Shown here piece by piece: positions 35,607 to 46,033 of a stretch of 64,000 bases of DNA. The DNA lies in the NCBI GenBank assembly GCA_002389665.1, contig DGNO01000006.1, positions 94,525 to 158,524 on the forward strand, in the 5' to 3' direction. The DNA is from Rhodobiaceae bacterium UBA4490 (GTDB lineage Bacteria > Pseudomonadota > Alphaproteobacteria > Parvibaculales > Parvibaculaceae). Positions within the stretch are counted from its first letter, which is position 1, and every line of letters begins with the position of its first letter. The notes under the pieces were generated by a model. It was not told the DNA's origin, did no database searches, and saw only the letters and a program-made list of their open reading frames with translations. A program made the position numbers and the translations under genes.

Positions 35607-35647
35607 ATAAGTCGTAGTGCTAGGTTCATTGCGATTACTGTCATCAT
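35591..35647 (-). CDS. Putative leuA leader peptide
   Basis: Eighteen-codon frame MMTVIAMNLALRLIDPAA, with internal starts at codons 2 and 7 (MNLALRLIDPAA). Three Leu codons and one Ile fall in five residues (L-A-L-R-L-I), just before an attenuator-like hairpin. It lies about 260 bases upstream of leuA on the same strand. Ribosome stalling at the Leu codons under leucine shortage could favour read-through. No strong ribosome site is seen. A second leucine-rich frame (58 codons, ending at 35361) lies between it and leuA. Leader-controlled leuA is known in proteobacteria; this particular one is my inference. Confidence 0.5.
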   Translation of the reverse strand: MMTVIAMNLALRLIDPAA

Positions 35648-35710
35648 GTCCAAAACTTAAGGGCTCGGGACCCGCCGCGCAAGTCCCCGCCCGTGCGGGC
35701 TCTAGAAAAC

Positions 35711-36643
35711 TCAGCGCACGAGCCCGCCGCCGGAACCGCCGCCATGGGCAAGACGGCGGCAAATCTCATCGAGCTGCTCGAGCGTCTTGTAATGCACTTT
35801 TACCTCGCCGCCGCTTTCCCCTTTATGAACGACATCGACATTGAGGCCGAGCGCATCGGAAATGTTTTTTTCCAGCGCCCGTGTATCGGCGTCTTTTTCC
35901 TTGGGCGCACTGCCGGCCCCAGTCCCGCGCCCGCCGCCGGATTTGGCCGTGTCGTCTTTACGGGTGAGCGCTTCGGCTTCGCGCACCGAAAGGCCTTGCT
36001 CGACGATCTGCTTGGCCAATGCCTCGGCATCCGGCCGGCCAACCAGCGCACGGGCATGGCCGCCCGTCAGCTCGCCATTCGTAATATATGCGCGCACTTT
36101 TTCCGGCAGCGACAGAAGCCGCAGCAGGTTTGCAACATGCGACCGGCTTTTACCGATCATCTTGGATAGCTGGTCTTGGGTGTATTGGAACTGATCGATC
36201 AGGCGCTGATAACCCGCCGCTTCTTCAACCGCGTTGAGATCGGCGCGCTGCACGTTTTCGATAATGGCGATTTCGAGCGATTCATGGTCGGTCAGCTCGC
36301 GGACGATCACCGGCACCTGATGGAGCTGAGCGGCCTGCGAGGCGCGCCAGCGCCGCTCCCCGGCGACGATCTCGAAAGCGTTTTCCTCACCTTCGAGCGG
36401 GCGCACCACGATGGGCTGTAAAATCCCCTTCTCACGGATCGAATTCGTCAGATCGGCGAGATCTTCCTCACGGAACGTGTGACGCGGCTGAAAGGGGTTG
36501 GGCCGCAAATATTCGATCGGCACCTGGCGGATACCGCGCGCTTCGGCTGCGTCCGTATCCCCAAGATCGATTGCCGTATCTTCCCCGATCAGGGCCGCAA
36601 GACCCCGTCCCAACCGGCTTTTGCTCTGCGCTTCGTCGGCCAC
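35711..36643 (-). CDS. parB: Chromosome partitioning protein ParB
   Basis: 310 residues, GTG start with ribosome site GGAGGT. CTP-dependent DNA clamp that loads at parS and spreads. The CTP-binding GERR motif is at residues 95-98; the N-terminal NPFQPR box precedes it. The helix-turn-helix region includes QDQLSKMIGKSRSHVANLLRLLSLP, and the C-terminal dimerisation part LDEICRRLAHG. An N-terminal LGRGLAALIG motif is the ParA-stimulating arm. It lies 256 bases downstream of parA on the same strand; two perfect parS sites are within 5 kb. Confidence 0.97.
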   Translation of the reverse strand: MADEAQSKSRLGRGLAALIGEDTAIDLGDTDAAEARGIRQVPIEYLRPNPFQPRHTFREEDLADLTNSIREKGILQPIVVRPLEGEENAFEIVAGERRWRASQAAQLHQVPVIVRELTDHESLEIAIIENVQRADLNAVEEAAGYQRLIDQFQYTQDQLSKMIGKSRSHVANLLRLLSLPEKVRAYITNGELTGGHARALVGRPDAEALAKQIVEQGLSVREAEALTRKDDTAKSGGGRGTGAGSAPKEKDADTRALEKNISDALGLNVDVVHKGESGGEVKVHYKTLEQLDEICRRLAHGGGSGGGLVR

Positions 36644-36899
36644 CGCCTACCTCCACCATTTGCCTGTATCCCGTGATACCGGCCAGGCCATTCGGCCCAA
36701 ATCTCATTTGAGAGCCCCAAAGCACTACTTTTGGTAGTACCTGCCAAGCCCTTTAAGCGCCCGGGCTTTTCATCTCAATGCCGCGCCAGCGCTACCAAGT
36801 AGGACAAAGCCGAATCTTTTCAGCAGCTTATCCCGGCTTCTTAAGAGTCTTAAGAGACTCGTTTAAGTTGCATATCCCCGTCCGCCTCCGCCTGTCCGC

Positions 36900-37805
36900 T
36901 CACGCCGCCGGACGGTTGCGCAATTTCTGTTCGCGCTGAATGATCTCGGAGGCAAGGCGCATGTAAGCCTGGCTGCCGGAGCAGCGGAAATCGTAAACCA
37001 GTGCCGGCTTGCCATAAGAAGGCGCCTCGGAAATCCGCACATTGCGCGGGATGACCGTCTTATAAACCTTATCGCCGAGATAGGCGCGCACGTCTTCAGC
37101 CACCTGACCAGAGAGATTGTTGCGCTTGTCGAACATGGTCAGCACGATGCCCTGAATTTCCAGCTTCGGATTGAGGCTGGAGCGCACCCGCTCCACCGTG
37201 CGCAACAGCTGGCTGAGACCTTCCAATGCAAAGAACTCACATTGCAACGGAACCAGGATGGCATCCGCTGCCGTCATCGCATTGATGGTCAAAAGATTGA
37301 GTGAGGGCGGGCAATCGATCAGCACATAAGAATAAGGCTGCGACTGAATAGGGCTTGCGTCCCGCTCCGGCGCGCGGCCTGCCGGCGGCATCCGGTTCAG
37401 CGCATCGCGCAGCCGGTGGGAGCGGCGCGCGACGGAAGCAAGCTCGAGCTCGGCGCCAAGCAGGTCCATCGTGGAGGGCGCCACGTCGAGCCCCGGCACT
37501 TGCGTTGAGACGATCGCATCCTCAATCACCGCCGAGCCGGTCAGCACATCATAGGTGGAAACTTTACGCGCCTGCCGATCGATGCCGAGGCCAGTGCTGG
37601 CATTGCCTTGCGGGTCGAGATCGACGATCAGCACCCGCTCGCCCACCGCGGCCAGCGCCGTACCTAGATTGATGGCGGTCGTGGTTTTGCCGACCCCGCC
37701 TTTCTGATTGGCGAGAACCAGCACGCGGGGCTTTTTCACGCCCTGATCCGGCATTTGCTTACCGGTGCTGGCAGGCGCTTCCGTGTTCTGATCAAGTGTT
37801 TCCAC
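36900..37805 (-). CDS. parA: Chromosome partitioning ATPase ParA
   Basis: 301 residues, GTG start overlapping the rsmG stop by 14 bases. Deviant Walker A KGGVGKTT at residues 35-42 with the signature Lys, then VLIVDLDPQGNASTGLG and YVLIDCPPSLNLLT. It drives the ParB-parS complex toward the cell pole. A polar N-terminal extension of about 25 residues and a small insert (RAPERDASPIQ) in the middle lie outside the core. The next in-frame Met (residue 18) is an alternative start. Confidence 0.96.
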   Translation of the reverse strand: METLDQNTEAPASTGKQMPDQGVKKPRVLVLANQKGGVGKTTTAINLGTALAAVGERVLIVDLDPQGNASTGLGIDRQARKVSTYDVLTGSAVIEDAIVSTQVPGLDVAPSTMDLLGAELELASVARRSHRLRDALNRMPPAGRAPERDASPIQSQPYSYVLIDCPPSLNLLTINAMTAADAILVPLQCEFFALEGLSQLLRTVERVRSSLNPKLEIQGIVLTMFDKRNNLSGQVAEDVRAYLGDKVYKTVIPRNVRISEAPSYGKPALVYDFRCSGSQAYMRLASEIIQREQKLRNRPAA

Positions 37806-38454
37806 GTGCGAGCCCCTGAAGCTTGACGATCGTACCGGCCGGATCGGATCGGCTGGGTATTTCCTCTGCGTTAAATGTCCAACATTTATGGGCTGCCGTC
37901 AATTCGTCCCCTACCCCTTGACCCTTCAAAAAGAGCCCGATCGTTTGCGGAGTGAAAAAAGCTGCCGCCCAGTCCAGCAATTGTGTCATTGGGGCGCAGG
38001 CCCGGGCCGTCACGACATCGACCGGGCCAAGCGCCCCGGTATCCAAATCCTCGATCCGGCAGGTATGAACCTCAGCCCGGGCGCCGCTCTGGCGCAGCGC
38101 CTCTCGCAGAAACGTCCCTTTACGCCGGTCGCTATCGACCAGATGAATCTCGACATCCCGGTCCGCCAGTAGAATGGCCAGCACCACGCCGGGGAAACCA
38201 CCCCCGCTCCCCAGGTCGACAAGCCGCGTCAGACCTTCCGGCAGATGCGGAAGGAGCTGGGCGGAATCGAAAAAATGCCGGCCCCAAAGGGCGTCCAGCG
38301 TGTTCGCAGAGACGAGATTGATAGAGCGCTGCCACTTCCTCAAGCAGGACTCGTAGGCGGCGAGACGGTCCAATGTTTCACGTGAAACAGGCATCACCGC
38401 CGAAAAGGATTCCCTATCAACGACTTGCCGGACATTCTTAGTATGGCTGCTCAT
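37792..38454 (-). CDS. rsmG: 16S rRNA (guanine-N7) methyltransferase RsmG
   Basis: 220 residues. AdoMet-dependent methylation of G527 of 16S rRNA. Motif [18 protein letters not shown] is clear, as are [11 protein letters not shown] and the [13 protein letters not shown] segment. Its ATG overlaps the mnmG stop (ATGA), and its end overlaps parA: the conserved gidA-gidB-parA-parB order. The coding region contains a perfect parS site at 38374-38389. Confidence 0.95.
   Translation of the reverse strand: MSSHTKNVRQVVDRESFSAVMPVSRETLDRLAAYESCLRKWQRSINLVSANTLDALWGRHFFDSAQLLPHLPEGLTRLVDLGSGGGFPGVVLAILLADRDVEIHLVDSDRRKGTFLREALRQSGARAEVHTCRIEDLDTGALGPVDVVTARACAPMTQLLDWAAAFFTPQTIGLFLKGQGVGDELTAAHKCWTFNAEEIPSRSDPAGTIVKLQGLARGNT
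38374..38389. promoter_or_regulatory. parS: parS site 1 (perfect), inside rsmG
   Basis: TGTTTCACGTGAAACA, an exact match to the 16-bp parS consensus, within the 5' part of rsmG. It serves as a ParB nucleation site about 12.8 kb from the predicted oriC. Confidence 0.95.
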
Positions 38455-40331
38455 TCGCCCGCGGCCCGGCGCTTCTCGGGGCGTTTCACGTGAATCAAAA
38501 GCGCCGTCAAGGCCGCCGGTGTCATCCCTTCGATCCGGCCGGCCTGACCCAGTGTCACCGGACGTGCATCCTTCAATTTCTGCCGGATTTCCGCAGAAAT
38601 TCCGTGTACTTGTCCATAGTCCAGATCCGCGGGAATCTGTAGCTCTTCATCCCGGCGAAAAGCTTTGATATCCGCCGCCTGCCGGTCCAGATAGCCTGCA
38701 TATTGAGCGTCGATCCCGACCTGCTCCAGGATCGCCGGGTCGAGTTTCGAGAGTTCCGGCCATACTTTTTCGATACCGGTCAGCCCCACATCGGGATAGG
38801 CCGCGAGATCGAATGCCGTCCGCCGTACGCCATCCTGATTGATTTTAAGGCCGCGCTTCACAAGCTCATTGGGTGTCAAAGAGAGTGACGTCAAAAGAGC
38901 CTTCGCCTCTTTAAGCGCCTGCCCCTTTTCCTCGAAGGCCGCGCGCCGCTCCCGGCCCACACAGCCCAGTTCCATGCCCATTGGCGTCAACCGCTGGTCG
39001 GCATTGTCGGCCCGGAGCGTCAGCCGGTACTCAGCGCGGGATGTAAACATCCGGTAGGGCTCGCTCACCCCTTTGGTCACGAGATCATCGATCATCACGC
39101 CGATATAGGCATCCGCCCGATCGAGAATGAACGCGCCACCTCCACCCGCTGCCCGCGCGGCATTGAGACCCGCCATCAGGCCCTGCGCCGCCGCCTCTTC
39201 ATAGCCGGTCGTACCATTGATCTGCCCGGCGAGATAAAGCCCCGGCAGCTTCTTTGCTTCGAGCGTCGGCAGCAATTCGCGCGGATCGATATAATCATAC
39301 TCGATGGCATAGCCCGGCCGCCGGATCACCGCTTTCTCCAGGCCGGGAATGGTCTTCAGAAATTCCTTCTGAACCTCTTCCGGCAGCGCGGTCGAAATAC
39401 CGTTCGGATAAACCGTGTCGTCATCGAGCCCTTCCGGCTCCAGGAAAATCTGATGGGAGTCCCTCTCTGCAAAGCGGACGACTTTATCTTCAATAGACGG
39501 GCAATAGCGCGGCCCCCGTCCCTCGATCCGGCCACCATAGACCGGCGACTCCTCAAGATTGGCGGCAATAATGTCGTGCGTGGCCTGGACCGTCCGGGTG
39601 ATACCGCATTCGATCTGCGGCACCGTAATAGCCGTTGTCAGGAACGAGAACGGCGTCGGCGGATTGTCCGCCGGCTGGCTCTCAAGCGAGGCCCAATCGA
39701 TCGTCTTCCCGTCGAGCCGCGCCGGTGTCCCTGTTTTTAACCGGCCGAGCTGAAAGCCAAGCCCGTACAGGCGGTCGGAGAGGCCCAGCGCGGGCGCCTC
39801 TCCGACACGGCCCGCAGGTATCCGCTCCCGGCCGATATGGATCATCCCCCGCAAAAACGTGCCTGTGGTCAGCACCACTTTCGGCGCCCCGTAGCGCCGC
39901 CCATCTTCCGTGATGACGCCTTTCAGCACACCGTTCTCGACCAACAGGTCACTGACCGCACCCGCAATCACATCGAGGTTCGGCTGCGCCTCCATTTCCC
40001 GTTGCATAGCCTCGCGATAGAGCTTCCGGTCGCTCTGGGTACGAGGCCCGCGGACCGCCGGTCCCTTCCGCCGGTTGAGTAGACGGAACTGAATGCCGGA
40101 GGCATCGGCTACCCGGCCCATCACGCCGTCCAGCGCATCGATCTCCCGCACCAGATGCCCCTTACCCAACCCGCCGATGGCCGGGTTGCAGGACATCTCC
40201 CCGATCGTTTCGATCTTATGAGTGAGCAGAAGCGTCCGGGCACCCAGACGCGCAGAGGCAGACGCGGCCTCGCATCCGGCGTGGCCGCCGCCAATCACAA
40301 TCACATTATAAGAACCGATTACGTCGCTCAT
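38451..40331 (-). CDS. mnmG: tRNA uridine 5-carboxymethylaminomethyl modification enzyme MnmG
   Basis: 626 residues from ATG 40331; a nine-residue longer frame starts at 40358 but lacks a ribosome site. FAD-binding partner of MnmE in making cmnm5U34 in tRNAs. FAD motif [14 protein letters not shown], then [12 protein letters not shown], the MnmG signature [12 protein letters not shown], and the C-terminal helical domain for MnmE binding. The stop overlaps rsmG. A degenerate parS lies at 38482-38497 inside the 3' end. Confidence 0.96.
   Translation of the reverse strand: MSDVIGSYNVIVIGGGHAGCEAASASARLGARTLLLTHKIETIGEMSCNPAIGGLGKGHLVREIDALDGVMGRVADASGIQFRLLNRRKGPAVRGPRTQSDRKLYREAMQREMEAQPNLDVIAGAVSDLLVENGVLKGVITEDGRRYGAPKVVLTTGTFLRGMIHIGRERIPAGRVGEAPALGLSDRLYGLGFQLGRLKTGTPARLDGKTIDWASLESQPADNPPTPFSFLTTAITVPQIECGITRTVQATHDIIAANLEESPVYGGRIEGRGPRYCPSIEDKVVRFAERDSHQIFLEPEGLDDDTVYPNGISTALPEEVQKEFLKTIPGLEKAVIRRPGYAIEYDYIDPRELLPTLEAKKLPGLYLAGQINGTTGYEEAAAQGLMAGLNAARAAGGGGAFILDRADAYIGVMIDDLVTKGVSEPYRMFTSRAEYRLTLRADNADQRLTPMGMELGCVGRERRAAFEEKGQALKEAKALLTSLSLTPNELVKRGLKINQDGVRRTAFDLAAYPDVGLTGIEKVWPELSKLDPAILEQVGIDAQYAGYLDRQAADIKAFRRDEELQIPADLDYGQVHGISAEIRQKLKDARPVTLGQAGRIEGMTPAALTALLIHVKRPEKRRAAGE
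38482..38497. promoter_or_regulatory. Degenerate parS-like site, inside the 3' end of mnmG
   Basis: CGTTTCACGTGAATCA matches 14 of 16 parS positions, with changes at the first base and at position 14. It lies 93 bp from perfect site 1. Substitution in the right half-site may weaken ParB loading. Confidence 0.6.
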
Positions 40332-40464
40332 CTCATCACCCGCTTCCGGGGACCCCATATGGGGAGTGCGGCCCCGTTCTGACTCCCTTTGGCGGAGGCG
40401 TCAATGCGGCTGAATGGCCGCGCCGTCCTCCACCGGCAGTTTTCCACAAAACCCGGACTCCTTT

Positions 40465-40480
40465 TGTTTCACGTGAAACA
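40465..40480. promoter_or_regulatory. parS: parS site 2 (perfect), mnmE-mnmG gap
   Basis: TGTTTCACGTGAAACA in the 170-base gap between mnmE and mnmG, about 10.7 kb from predicted oriC and 2.1 kb from site 1. ParB bound here could also affect mnmG transcription. Confidence 0.95.
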
Positions 40481-40505
40481 TCAAAGCCACGGAACCCGGT
40501 ATCTC

Positions 40506-41861
40506 CTACTTCCCGATACAGAAATCCCGGAACACCACGTCCAACAATTCTTCGACATCCACCCGGCCAGTCAGTCGCCCCAGGGCACGCAGCGCTTGGC
40601 GCAATTCTTCTCCGCCCAGCACCACGTCATCCTGTGCCAGCCAGCGTTCGGCCCCGGTCAATCCGGCCACACAGTCCTGAAGCGCGACGCGGTGCCGCTC
40701 CCGACTGATCACTGGATTGTCCAGAGCGGGGGCGAGACGGCGCACTTTTTCTTCAATCAGCGCAGCCAGTTCTTCCAGCCCATCCCCCCTCACTACAGAT
40801 ATGGGGAGAATTTTACGTCCATAAAGCCCGGGTTCAGGGACCTGTTCCGGAGCCGAATCCAGATGGTCCGACTTATTGAGCACACACACATCATCCGGCG
40901 TGGTATCTCCGAAAGACCCCAATATATCGTGTCCATCGGGTGCCAGTGCCGCCATCACAATCCGGAAATCTGCCGCCTCCGCCCGTGCCAAAGCGCGGCG
41001 CACGCCTTCCGCCTCCACAGCGTTCTCCGCCTCCCGCAGACCCGCCGTATCGGCAATCGTCACGGGCAGGCCGGCCAGCTCCATCCGCGCCTCGATCACA
41101 TCCCGCGTCGTCCCCGCCTCTTCCGAGACGATGGCCGCTTCCCGTCCACACAGCCAATTAAGAAGTGAGGACTTCCCGGCATTAGGCGGCCCGACAATCG
41201 CGATCTCCAGGCCCCGGCGCACCAGCTCGCCCCGGTAGCCGTCGGCAAGCACCGCCTCGATCTCCGATTTGAGCGCGCCAAGCCCCGGCAGAATGGAGGC
41301 GCCAAGCCCCGCGCCCACATCGCCCTCTTCTTCTCCGAAATCGATATCGGCTTCCACATAAGCGCTCATAGCGATGAGCCGCGCCCGCCAGTCTTCCGCC
41401 TTCTCTTTCAGCGCCCCTGTCATCTGGCGCAGCGCCTGTTCGCGCTGGCCCACCGTCTCCGCGTCGATGAGATCGGCCAGCCCTTCGACTTCCGTGAGAT
41501 CGAGCCGCCCGTTTTCGAAGGCCCGCCGGGTAAACGCGCCCCGCTCCGCCGGCGCGAGCCCCGGCAGCCGCGTCAGCGCACTAAGGACCGCCTCCACAAC
41601 CGCGCGTCCGCCATGGACATGGAGCTCCGCAACATCTTCGCCGGTAAAGCTCGCCGGGGCTTTGAAAAACAGCACCAGCGCCTCATCGAGCCAGGCCCCG
41701 GTTTCCGGATCGCGCAGCCGCCGCAGCACCGCCTGGCGCGGCGCCCCCGGTCCCTTGCCGCTCAGCTTTTCAACGGCAGTGCCCGCATCCGGCCCCGAAA
41801 TCCGGATCACCGCCACCCCGCCTTTGCCCGGCGGCGTAGAGAGCGCAAAGATCGTTTCCAT
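40506..41861 (-). CDS. mnmE: tRNA modification GTPase MnmE
   Basis: 451 residues. Works with MnmG to modify wobble uridine. N-terminal folate-binding domain ([21 protein letters not shown]), helical domain, G domain with P-loop [12 protein letters not shown] and switch [11 protein letters not shown], ending in the invariant C-terminal CIGK whose Cys is needed for modification. It is followed by mnmG on the same strand after a parS-containing gap. Confidence 0.97.
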   Translation of the reverse strand: METIFALSTPPGKGGVAVIRISGPDAGTAVEKLSGKGPGAPRQAVLRRLRDPETGAWLDEALVLFFKAPASFTGEDVAELHVHGGRAVVEAVLSALTRLPGLAPAERGAFTRRAFENGRLDLTEVEGLADLIDAETVGQREQALRQMTGALKEKAEDWRARLIAMSAYVEADIDFGEEEGDVGAGLGASILPGLGALKSEIEAVLADGYRGELVRRGLEIAIVGPPNAGKSSLLNWLCGREAAIVSEEAGTTRDVIEARMELAGLPVTIADTAGLREAENAVEAEGVRRALARAEAADFRIVMAALAPDGHDILGSFGDTTPDDVCVLNKSDHLDSAPEQVPEPGLYGRKILPISVVRGDGLEELAALIEEKVRRLAPALDNPVISRERHRVALQDCVAGLTGAERWLAQDDVVLGGEELRQALRALGRLTGRVDVEELLDVVFRDFCIGK

Positions 41862-42061
41862 TCCGAATCGAGCCCTTCCCGTCCGGCTTCATCCCGCGCC
41901 TCCCGGCTCCAGGATTTTCGCAATCAATTCATCGACATAGAGCTTGCCGCCCTGATACCGTCCGCTACATATCGAAGGGGCGGTTTTCCTGCCCCGGCGC
42001 CCGCAACGGGTGTCCGATCCTGCGCCCCTCACGTCCCCGCGCTTCTTACGTCAAGGACCTC

Positions 42062-44092
42062 ATGACCCAGACCCGCGCCCAGAACCAGCTTGCCAGCCAG
42101 ACCAGTCCCTACCTTCTCCAGCATAAGGACAACCCTGTGCATTGGCGGCCTTGGGGTCCGGAGGCGCTGGCGGAGGCCAAAGCTTCGGGCAAGCCCATTC
42201 TGCTCTCGGTCGGCTATGCCGCCTGCCACTGGTGCCATGTCATGGCGCATGAGAGTTTCGAGAACGCCGAAATCGCCGCACTCATGAACGATCATTTCAT
42301 CAATATCAAGGTCGATCGCGAAGAACGGCCCGATATCGATGCCATCTACATGTCCGCCCTGCATATGCTCGGCGAACAGGGCGGCTGGCCGCTCACCATG
42401 TTCCTGACCCCGGAGGGCGAGCCTTTTTGGGGCGGCACGTATTTCCCGCCCGAACCGCGCTATGGCCGCCCGGGCTTCCCGCAAATCCTGCAGGAAATTT
42501 CGCGCATCTTCCGCGAAGAGCCGCAAAAAGTCGACGCCAATCGCACCGCGCTGACGAAAGCGCTCCATGCCCGCTCCTTGAAGGACGCGCGCGGCACCCC
42601 GCCCCCCGATCTTGCGTCACGTGTCGCGGGCAAACTTCTGCAGGTGATGGACGCGCAAAACGGCGGCATCCAAGGCGCGCCCAAATTCCCGCAAACCGGC
42701 ATTCTGACGCTGCTTTGGCGCAACTATCTGCACACGGAAGATGAGGCCTTTGCTGCACCGGTGCACAAGGCGCTCGACCATATGTGCGAAGGCGGCATCT
42801 ACGATCATTTGGGTGGCGGCTTTGCCCGCTACTCTGTCGATGCGGAATGGCTCGTCCCGCATTTCGAAAAGATGCTCTACGACAATGCGCTGCTTCTCGA
42901 CCTTCTGACCCTTGTCTGGCGCACGAGCGGCGATGCCCGTTATGCCGCGCGCATCGAAGAGACGGTGACCTGGATCTGCCGGGAAATGATTGCCGAAGGC
43001 GGCGGCTTCGCCGCGAGCCTCGATGCGGACAGCGAAGGCGAGGAAGGCAAATTCTATGTCTGGTCTGAGGCCGAAATCGATGCCGCCCTTGGCGATGATG
43101 CAGCGCTTTTCAAACAGGCTTACGACATCAGCCCTGCCGGCAATTGGGAAGGCAAGAACATTCCGAACCGCCTCCATGCGGCGGATGCGCCATTCGACTC
43201 CGCCCTCGATGAAAAACTGAAACCCGCCCGCCAAACGCTTCTTGCCTTGCGCGAGAAGCGCGTGCATCCCGGCTGGGATGACAAAGTCTTGAGCGACTGG
43301 AACGGTCTCGCCATCGCCGCGCTTGCCCGCGCAGGCGCTGCCTTCGAGCGGCCTGACTGGGTGGAGCTTGCCCAGCGCGCTTTCAATTTCATCACCGGCA
43401 CCATGTACGTGGGCGGTCGGCTTTTCCATTCCTGGCGCCAGGCGAAACTTCAGCACCGCGCCATGGCGAACGGGCTTGCGGCAATGATCGATGCGGCCCT
43501 TGCGCTCTTCAAAGCGACGGGCGCCCGCGCCTATATCGAGCAGGCCGAAGCCTGGGTGGAAGAGCTCGACGCCCATTACTGGGCCGAGCCACAAGGCGGC
43601 TATTATTTCACACCCAACGATGCCGATGCGCTCATCACCCGCATCCGCACCGCGCAGGACGATGCAACGCCCGCCGCCAACGGCATGATGCCCGGCCTCC
43701 TCATTAAGCTTCATGCACTGACCGGCAAGCTGCATTATCTTGAGCGCGCCGATCAGATCCTTGCCGCCTTTGCAGGGGAAGCGGAGCAGAATGCCTTCCC
43801 GCTCGCCTCGTTCCTTGCCAGCCTCGACACCCGTCTTCATCTCGTGCAGATCGTGCTCATCGGCGAAGGCGAGGCGCTTGCCCCTTTCCGCGCCGCTGCC
43901 GCCCGCGCCCCGCTTGGCGATTATGTGCTTGAGGAACTTGCGCCGGGCGAGGACTTGCCGGACGCCCACCCGGCCAAGGGCAAGACCCAGCAGGAGGGAA
44001 AACCCACCGCCTATATTTGCCGCGGCGACACCTGTTCCCTGCCGGTCACCGAGCTGGCAGAGTTCGAAAAACAACTGGCCGCTGCCCGCTGA
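42062..44092 (+). CDS. Thioredoxin-domain protein, DUF255/YyaL-SSP411 family
   Basis: 676 residues, no signal peptide. The N-terminal thioredoxin-like domain carries the family motif [18 protein letters not shown] (CHWC in place of CxxC) with [20 protein letters not shown] before it. Residues about 200-560 form an alpha/alpha-barrel like N-acylglucosamine epimerases ([29 protein letters not shown]). The biochemical function is not established. It is divergent from mnmE across 200 bases with no recognised site, and begins a four-gene block inserted between mnmE and rho. Confidence 0.92.
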   Translation: MTQTRAQNQLASQTSPYLLQHKDNPVHWRPWGPEALAEAKASGKPILLSVGYAACHWCHVMAHESFENAEIAALMNDHFINIKVDREERPDIDAIYMSALHMLGEQGGWPLTMFLTPEGEPFWGGTYFPPEPRYGRPGFPQILQEISRIFREEPQKVDANRTALTKALHARSLKDARGTPPPDLASRVAGKLLQVMDAQNGGIQGAPKFPQTGILTLLWRNYLHTEDEAFAAPVHKALDHMCEGGIYDHLGGGFARYSVDAEWLVPHFEKMLYDNALLLDLLTLVWRTSGDARYAARIEETVTWICREMIAEGGGFAASLDADSEGEEGKFYVWSEAEIDAALGDDAALFKQAYDISPAGNWEGKNIPNRLHAADAPFDSALDEKLKPARQTLLALREKRVHPGWDDKVLSDWNGLAIAALARAGAAFERPDWVELAQRAFNFITGTMYVGGRLFHSWRQAKLQHRAMANGLAAMIDAALALFKATGARAYIEQAEAWVEELDAHYWAEPQGGYYFTPNDADALITRIRTAQDDATPAANGMMPGLLIKLHALTGKLHYLERADQILAAFAGEAEQNAFPLASFLASLDTRLHLVQIVLIGEGEALAPFRAAAARAPLGDYVLEELAPGEDLPDAHPAKGKTQQEGKPTAYICRGDTCSLPVTELAEFEKQLAAAR

Positions 44093-44189
44093 CGGGCACG
44101 CGCCGAGCAGCTAAGCTACGCGCAGCAACACCCGAACCGGCGCGCCCTGCGCTGCCGCCGTACTTAAAAGCCATAACAGGGAGATACAC

Positions 44190-44903
44190 ATGCCCGGTAA
44201 TTTTCTGCCAGGACAGGACGTCACCATCAAAGGCCCGGACGGAGATTTTTCGGGCTATCTGTCCATTCCCAAATCCGGCTCCGGCCCCGGCATCGTCGTC
44301 ATTCAGGAAATTTTCGGCGTCAACCAGGTGATGCGCGACATCACCGAATGGCTGGCCGATCAGGGATACGTGGCGCTCTGCCCCGATCTCTTCTGGCGCA
44401 TCGAGCCCGGCATCCAGATCACCGACAAGACGGATGAAGAATGGAAACAGGCTTTCGATCTTTTCGGTAAATTCGATGTCGATAAAGGCGTGACCGACAT
44501 CCAGGCGACGATCGATCATTTGCGCGGGCTCGATGCCTGCACCGGAAAGGTCGGCGCGGTGGGTTATTGTCTCGGCGGCCAGCTTGCCTATCTCACCGCC
44601 GCGCGCACCAACGCGGATGCCGCGGTCGGCTATTACGGCGTCAATATTCAAAACCTGCTCGGCGAAGCAAAGAACATCAAAAAGCCGCTCGCGCTGCATG
44701 TGGCAGGCAAGGACGAGTTCGTGCCGAAAGAAGCCCAGGAACAAATCATCGCCGGGCTGCAGGATCATCCTGAGGTCACGCTTTATACTTATCCTGAACG
44801 GGACCACGCTTTCGCTCGCGAAGGCGGCGCGCATTATGATCCCGCCGATGCCAAAACGGCGAACACGCGCACGCTCGATTTCTTCAAGAAAAATCTGGGC
44901 TGA
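44190..44903 (+). CDS. Dienelactone hydrolase family protein
   Basis: 237 residues, alpha/beta hydrolase. The nucleophile elbow GYCLGG carries Cys instead of Ser, as in true dienelactone hydrolases. The Glu in VVIQEIFGVN, Asp in AGKDEFVP and His in RDHAFAR complete the active site. No ring-cleavage genes are nearby, so the substrate need not be a chloroaromatic lactone. GGGAGA precedes the ATG. A terminator follows. Confidence 0.9.
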   Translation: MPGNFLPGQDVTIKGPDGDFSGYLSIPKSGSGPGIVVIQEIFGVNQVMRDITEWLADQGYVALCPDLFWRIEPGIQITDKTDEEWKQAFDLFGKFDVDKGVTDIQATIDHLRGLDACTGKVGAVGYCLGGQLAYLTAARTNADAAVGYYGVNIQNLLGEAKNIKKPLALHVAGKDEFVPKEAQEQIIAGLQDHPEVTLYTYPERDHAFAREGGAHYDPADAKTANTRTLDFFKKNLG

Positions 44904-44918
44904 CGGCCAATTGACGGT

Positions 44919-44943
44919 AAGGGAGGCAGGCGCCTCCCTTTTC
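44919..44943 (+). terminator. Rho-independent terminator after dienelactone hydrolase gene
   Basis: Stem AAGGGAGGC / GCCTCCCTT (44919-44927, 44932-44940) with a 4-base loop and a TTTT tract. Confidence 0.85.
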
Positions 44944-44978
44944 CTTCTGCCCCGCCCCACCTCCAAAGGAACCGCCCC

Positions 44979-45953
44979 ATGATCAAAGCCATCCGCATTC
45001 ACGAGACCGGCGGACCGGACGTCATGAAACTCGAAGAGATCGAGCTGCCCGCCCCCGGCAAGGGCGAGGTCCGCATCCGCCATAAAGCGATCGGCGTCAA
45101 TTTCATCGACACCTATCACCGCACCGGCCTTTATCCGCTGCCTTTGCCCGTCGGCCTCGGGCTGGAAGCGGCCGGTATTATCGAAGCGGTGGGCGACGGC
45201 GTCACGAACCTGAAAGAAGGCGACCGGGTGGCTTATGGCGCAGGTCCCCTTGGCGCTTATGCCGAGGCGATCAACGCTCCCGCCAATCGTATCGCCAAAG
45301 TGCCGGACGGGGTGAGCGATGAACAGGCCGCTTCGCTCATGCTGAAAGGCATGACGGTCCGCTATCTCTTCAAGGAAACCTATCCGCTCAAAAAAGGCGA
45401 CACGGTGCTTTTCCATGCCGCAGCCGGCGGCGTCGGCCTCATTGCCTGCCAATGGGCGAAGGATATGGGCGTCACGCTGATCGGCACCGCAGGCTCGGAT
45501 GAAAAATGCGCCCTCGCCAAATCCCATGGCGCGGCCCATGTCATCAATTATTCCAAGGAAGATGTCGTGGCCCCGGTGAAAGAGATCACCGGCGGCAAAG
45601 GTGTGCCCGTAGTCTATGACGGGGTCGGCAAGGACACGTTCGAAATCTCTCTCGACTGTCTTTCCCGGCGCGGCCTCCTTGCCACTTTCGGCAATGCCTC
45701 GGGGCCCGTCACGGGTGTCAATCTCGGCATTCTCACCCAAAAAGGGTCGGTCTATGTCACCCGCCCCTCGATGATGGACTACCTCGTCACCGACGAGGAG
45801 CTTGCCGCCACCACCGCCGATGTCTTCGATGCGGTCGCCCGCGGCGCCATCAAGATTGATGTGAACCAGCGCTACGCCCTCAAAGACGCTGTCCAGGCCC
45901 ATAAGGATCTGGAAGGGCGCAAGACCACCGGCGCAAGCGTGCTGCTGCCTTAA
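44979..45953 (+). CDS. qor: NADPH:quinone oxidoreductase (zeta-crystallin type)
   Basis: 324 residues, zinc-less member of the medium-chain dehydrogenase family. Reduces quinones with NADPH. N-terminal GGPDVMKLEEIELPAPGKGEV and RTGLYPLPLPVGLGLEAAG are typical, as is the nucleotide fold VLFHAAAGGVGLIACQWAK followed by GTAGSDEKC. No catalytic zinc ligands are seen. AAAGGA precedes the ATG. A long inverted repeat lies directly downstream. Confidence 0.92.
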   Translation: MIKAIRIHETGGPDVMKLEEIELPAPGKGEVRIRHKAIGVNFIDTYHRTGLYPLPLPVGLGLEAAGIIEAVGDGVTNLKEGDRVAYGAGPLGAYAEAINAPANRIAKVPDGVSDEQAASLMLKGMTVRYLFKETYPLKKGDTVLFHAAAGGVGLIACQWAKDMGVTLIGTAGSDEKCALAKSHGAAHVINYSKEDVVAPVKEITGGKGVPVVYDGVGKDTFEISLDCLSRRGLLATFGNASGPVTGVNLGILTQKGSVYVTRPSMMDYLVTDEELAATTADVFDAVARGAIKIDVNQRYALKDAVQAHKDLEGRKTTGASVLLP

Positions 45954-45962
45954 GTGGCGGAT

Positions 45963-46002
45963 AGGGGAATCTTTGGTCTTCGACAGGCCCAAAGATTCCC
46001 CT
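45963..46002. repeat. 14-bp inverted repeat next to the HUH-like gene
   Basis: AGGGGAATCTTTGG (45963-45976) and CCAAAGATTCCCCT (45989-46002), a perfect 14-bp inverted repeat with a 12-base loop and no T-run on either strand. A second hairpin, AATATCCGCT-AAA-AGCGAATATT (46026-46048, one wobble), overlaps the stop of the HUH-like gene. They may be terminators of qor and of the HUH gene, or REP-like substrates of that protein. Confidence 0.7.
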
Positions 46003-46033
46003 AAAACGAAGAATCTAAGAATCTCAATATCCG

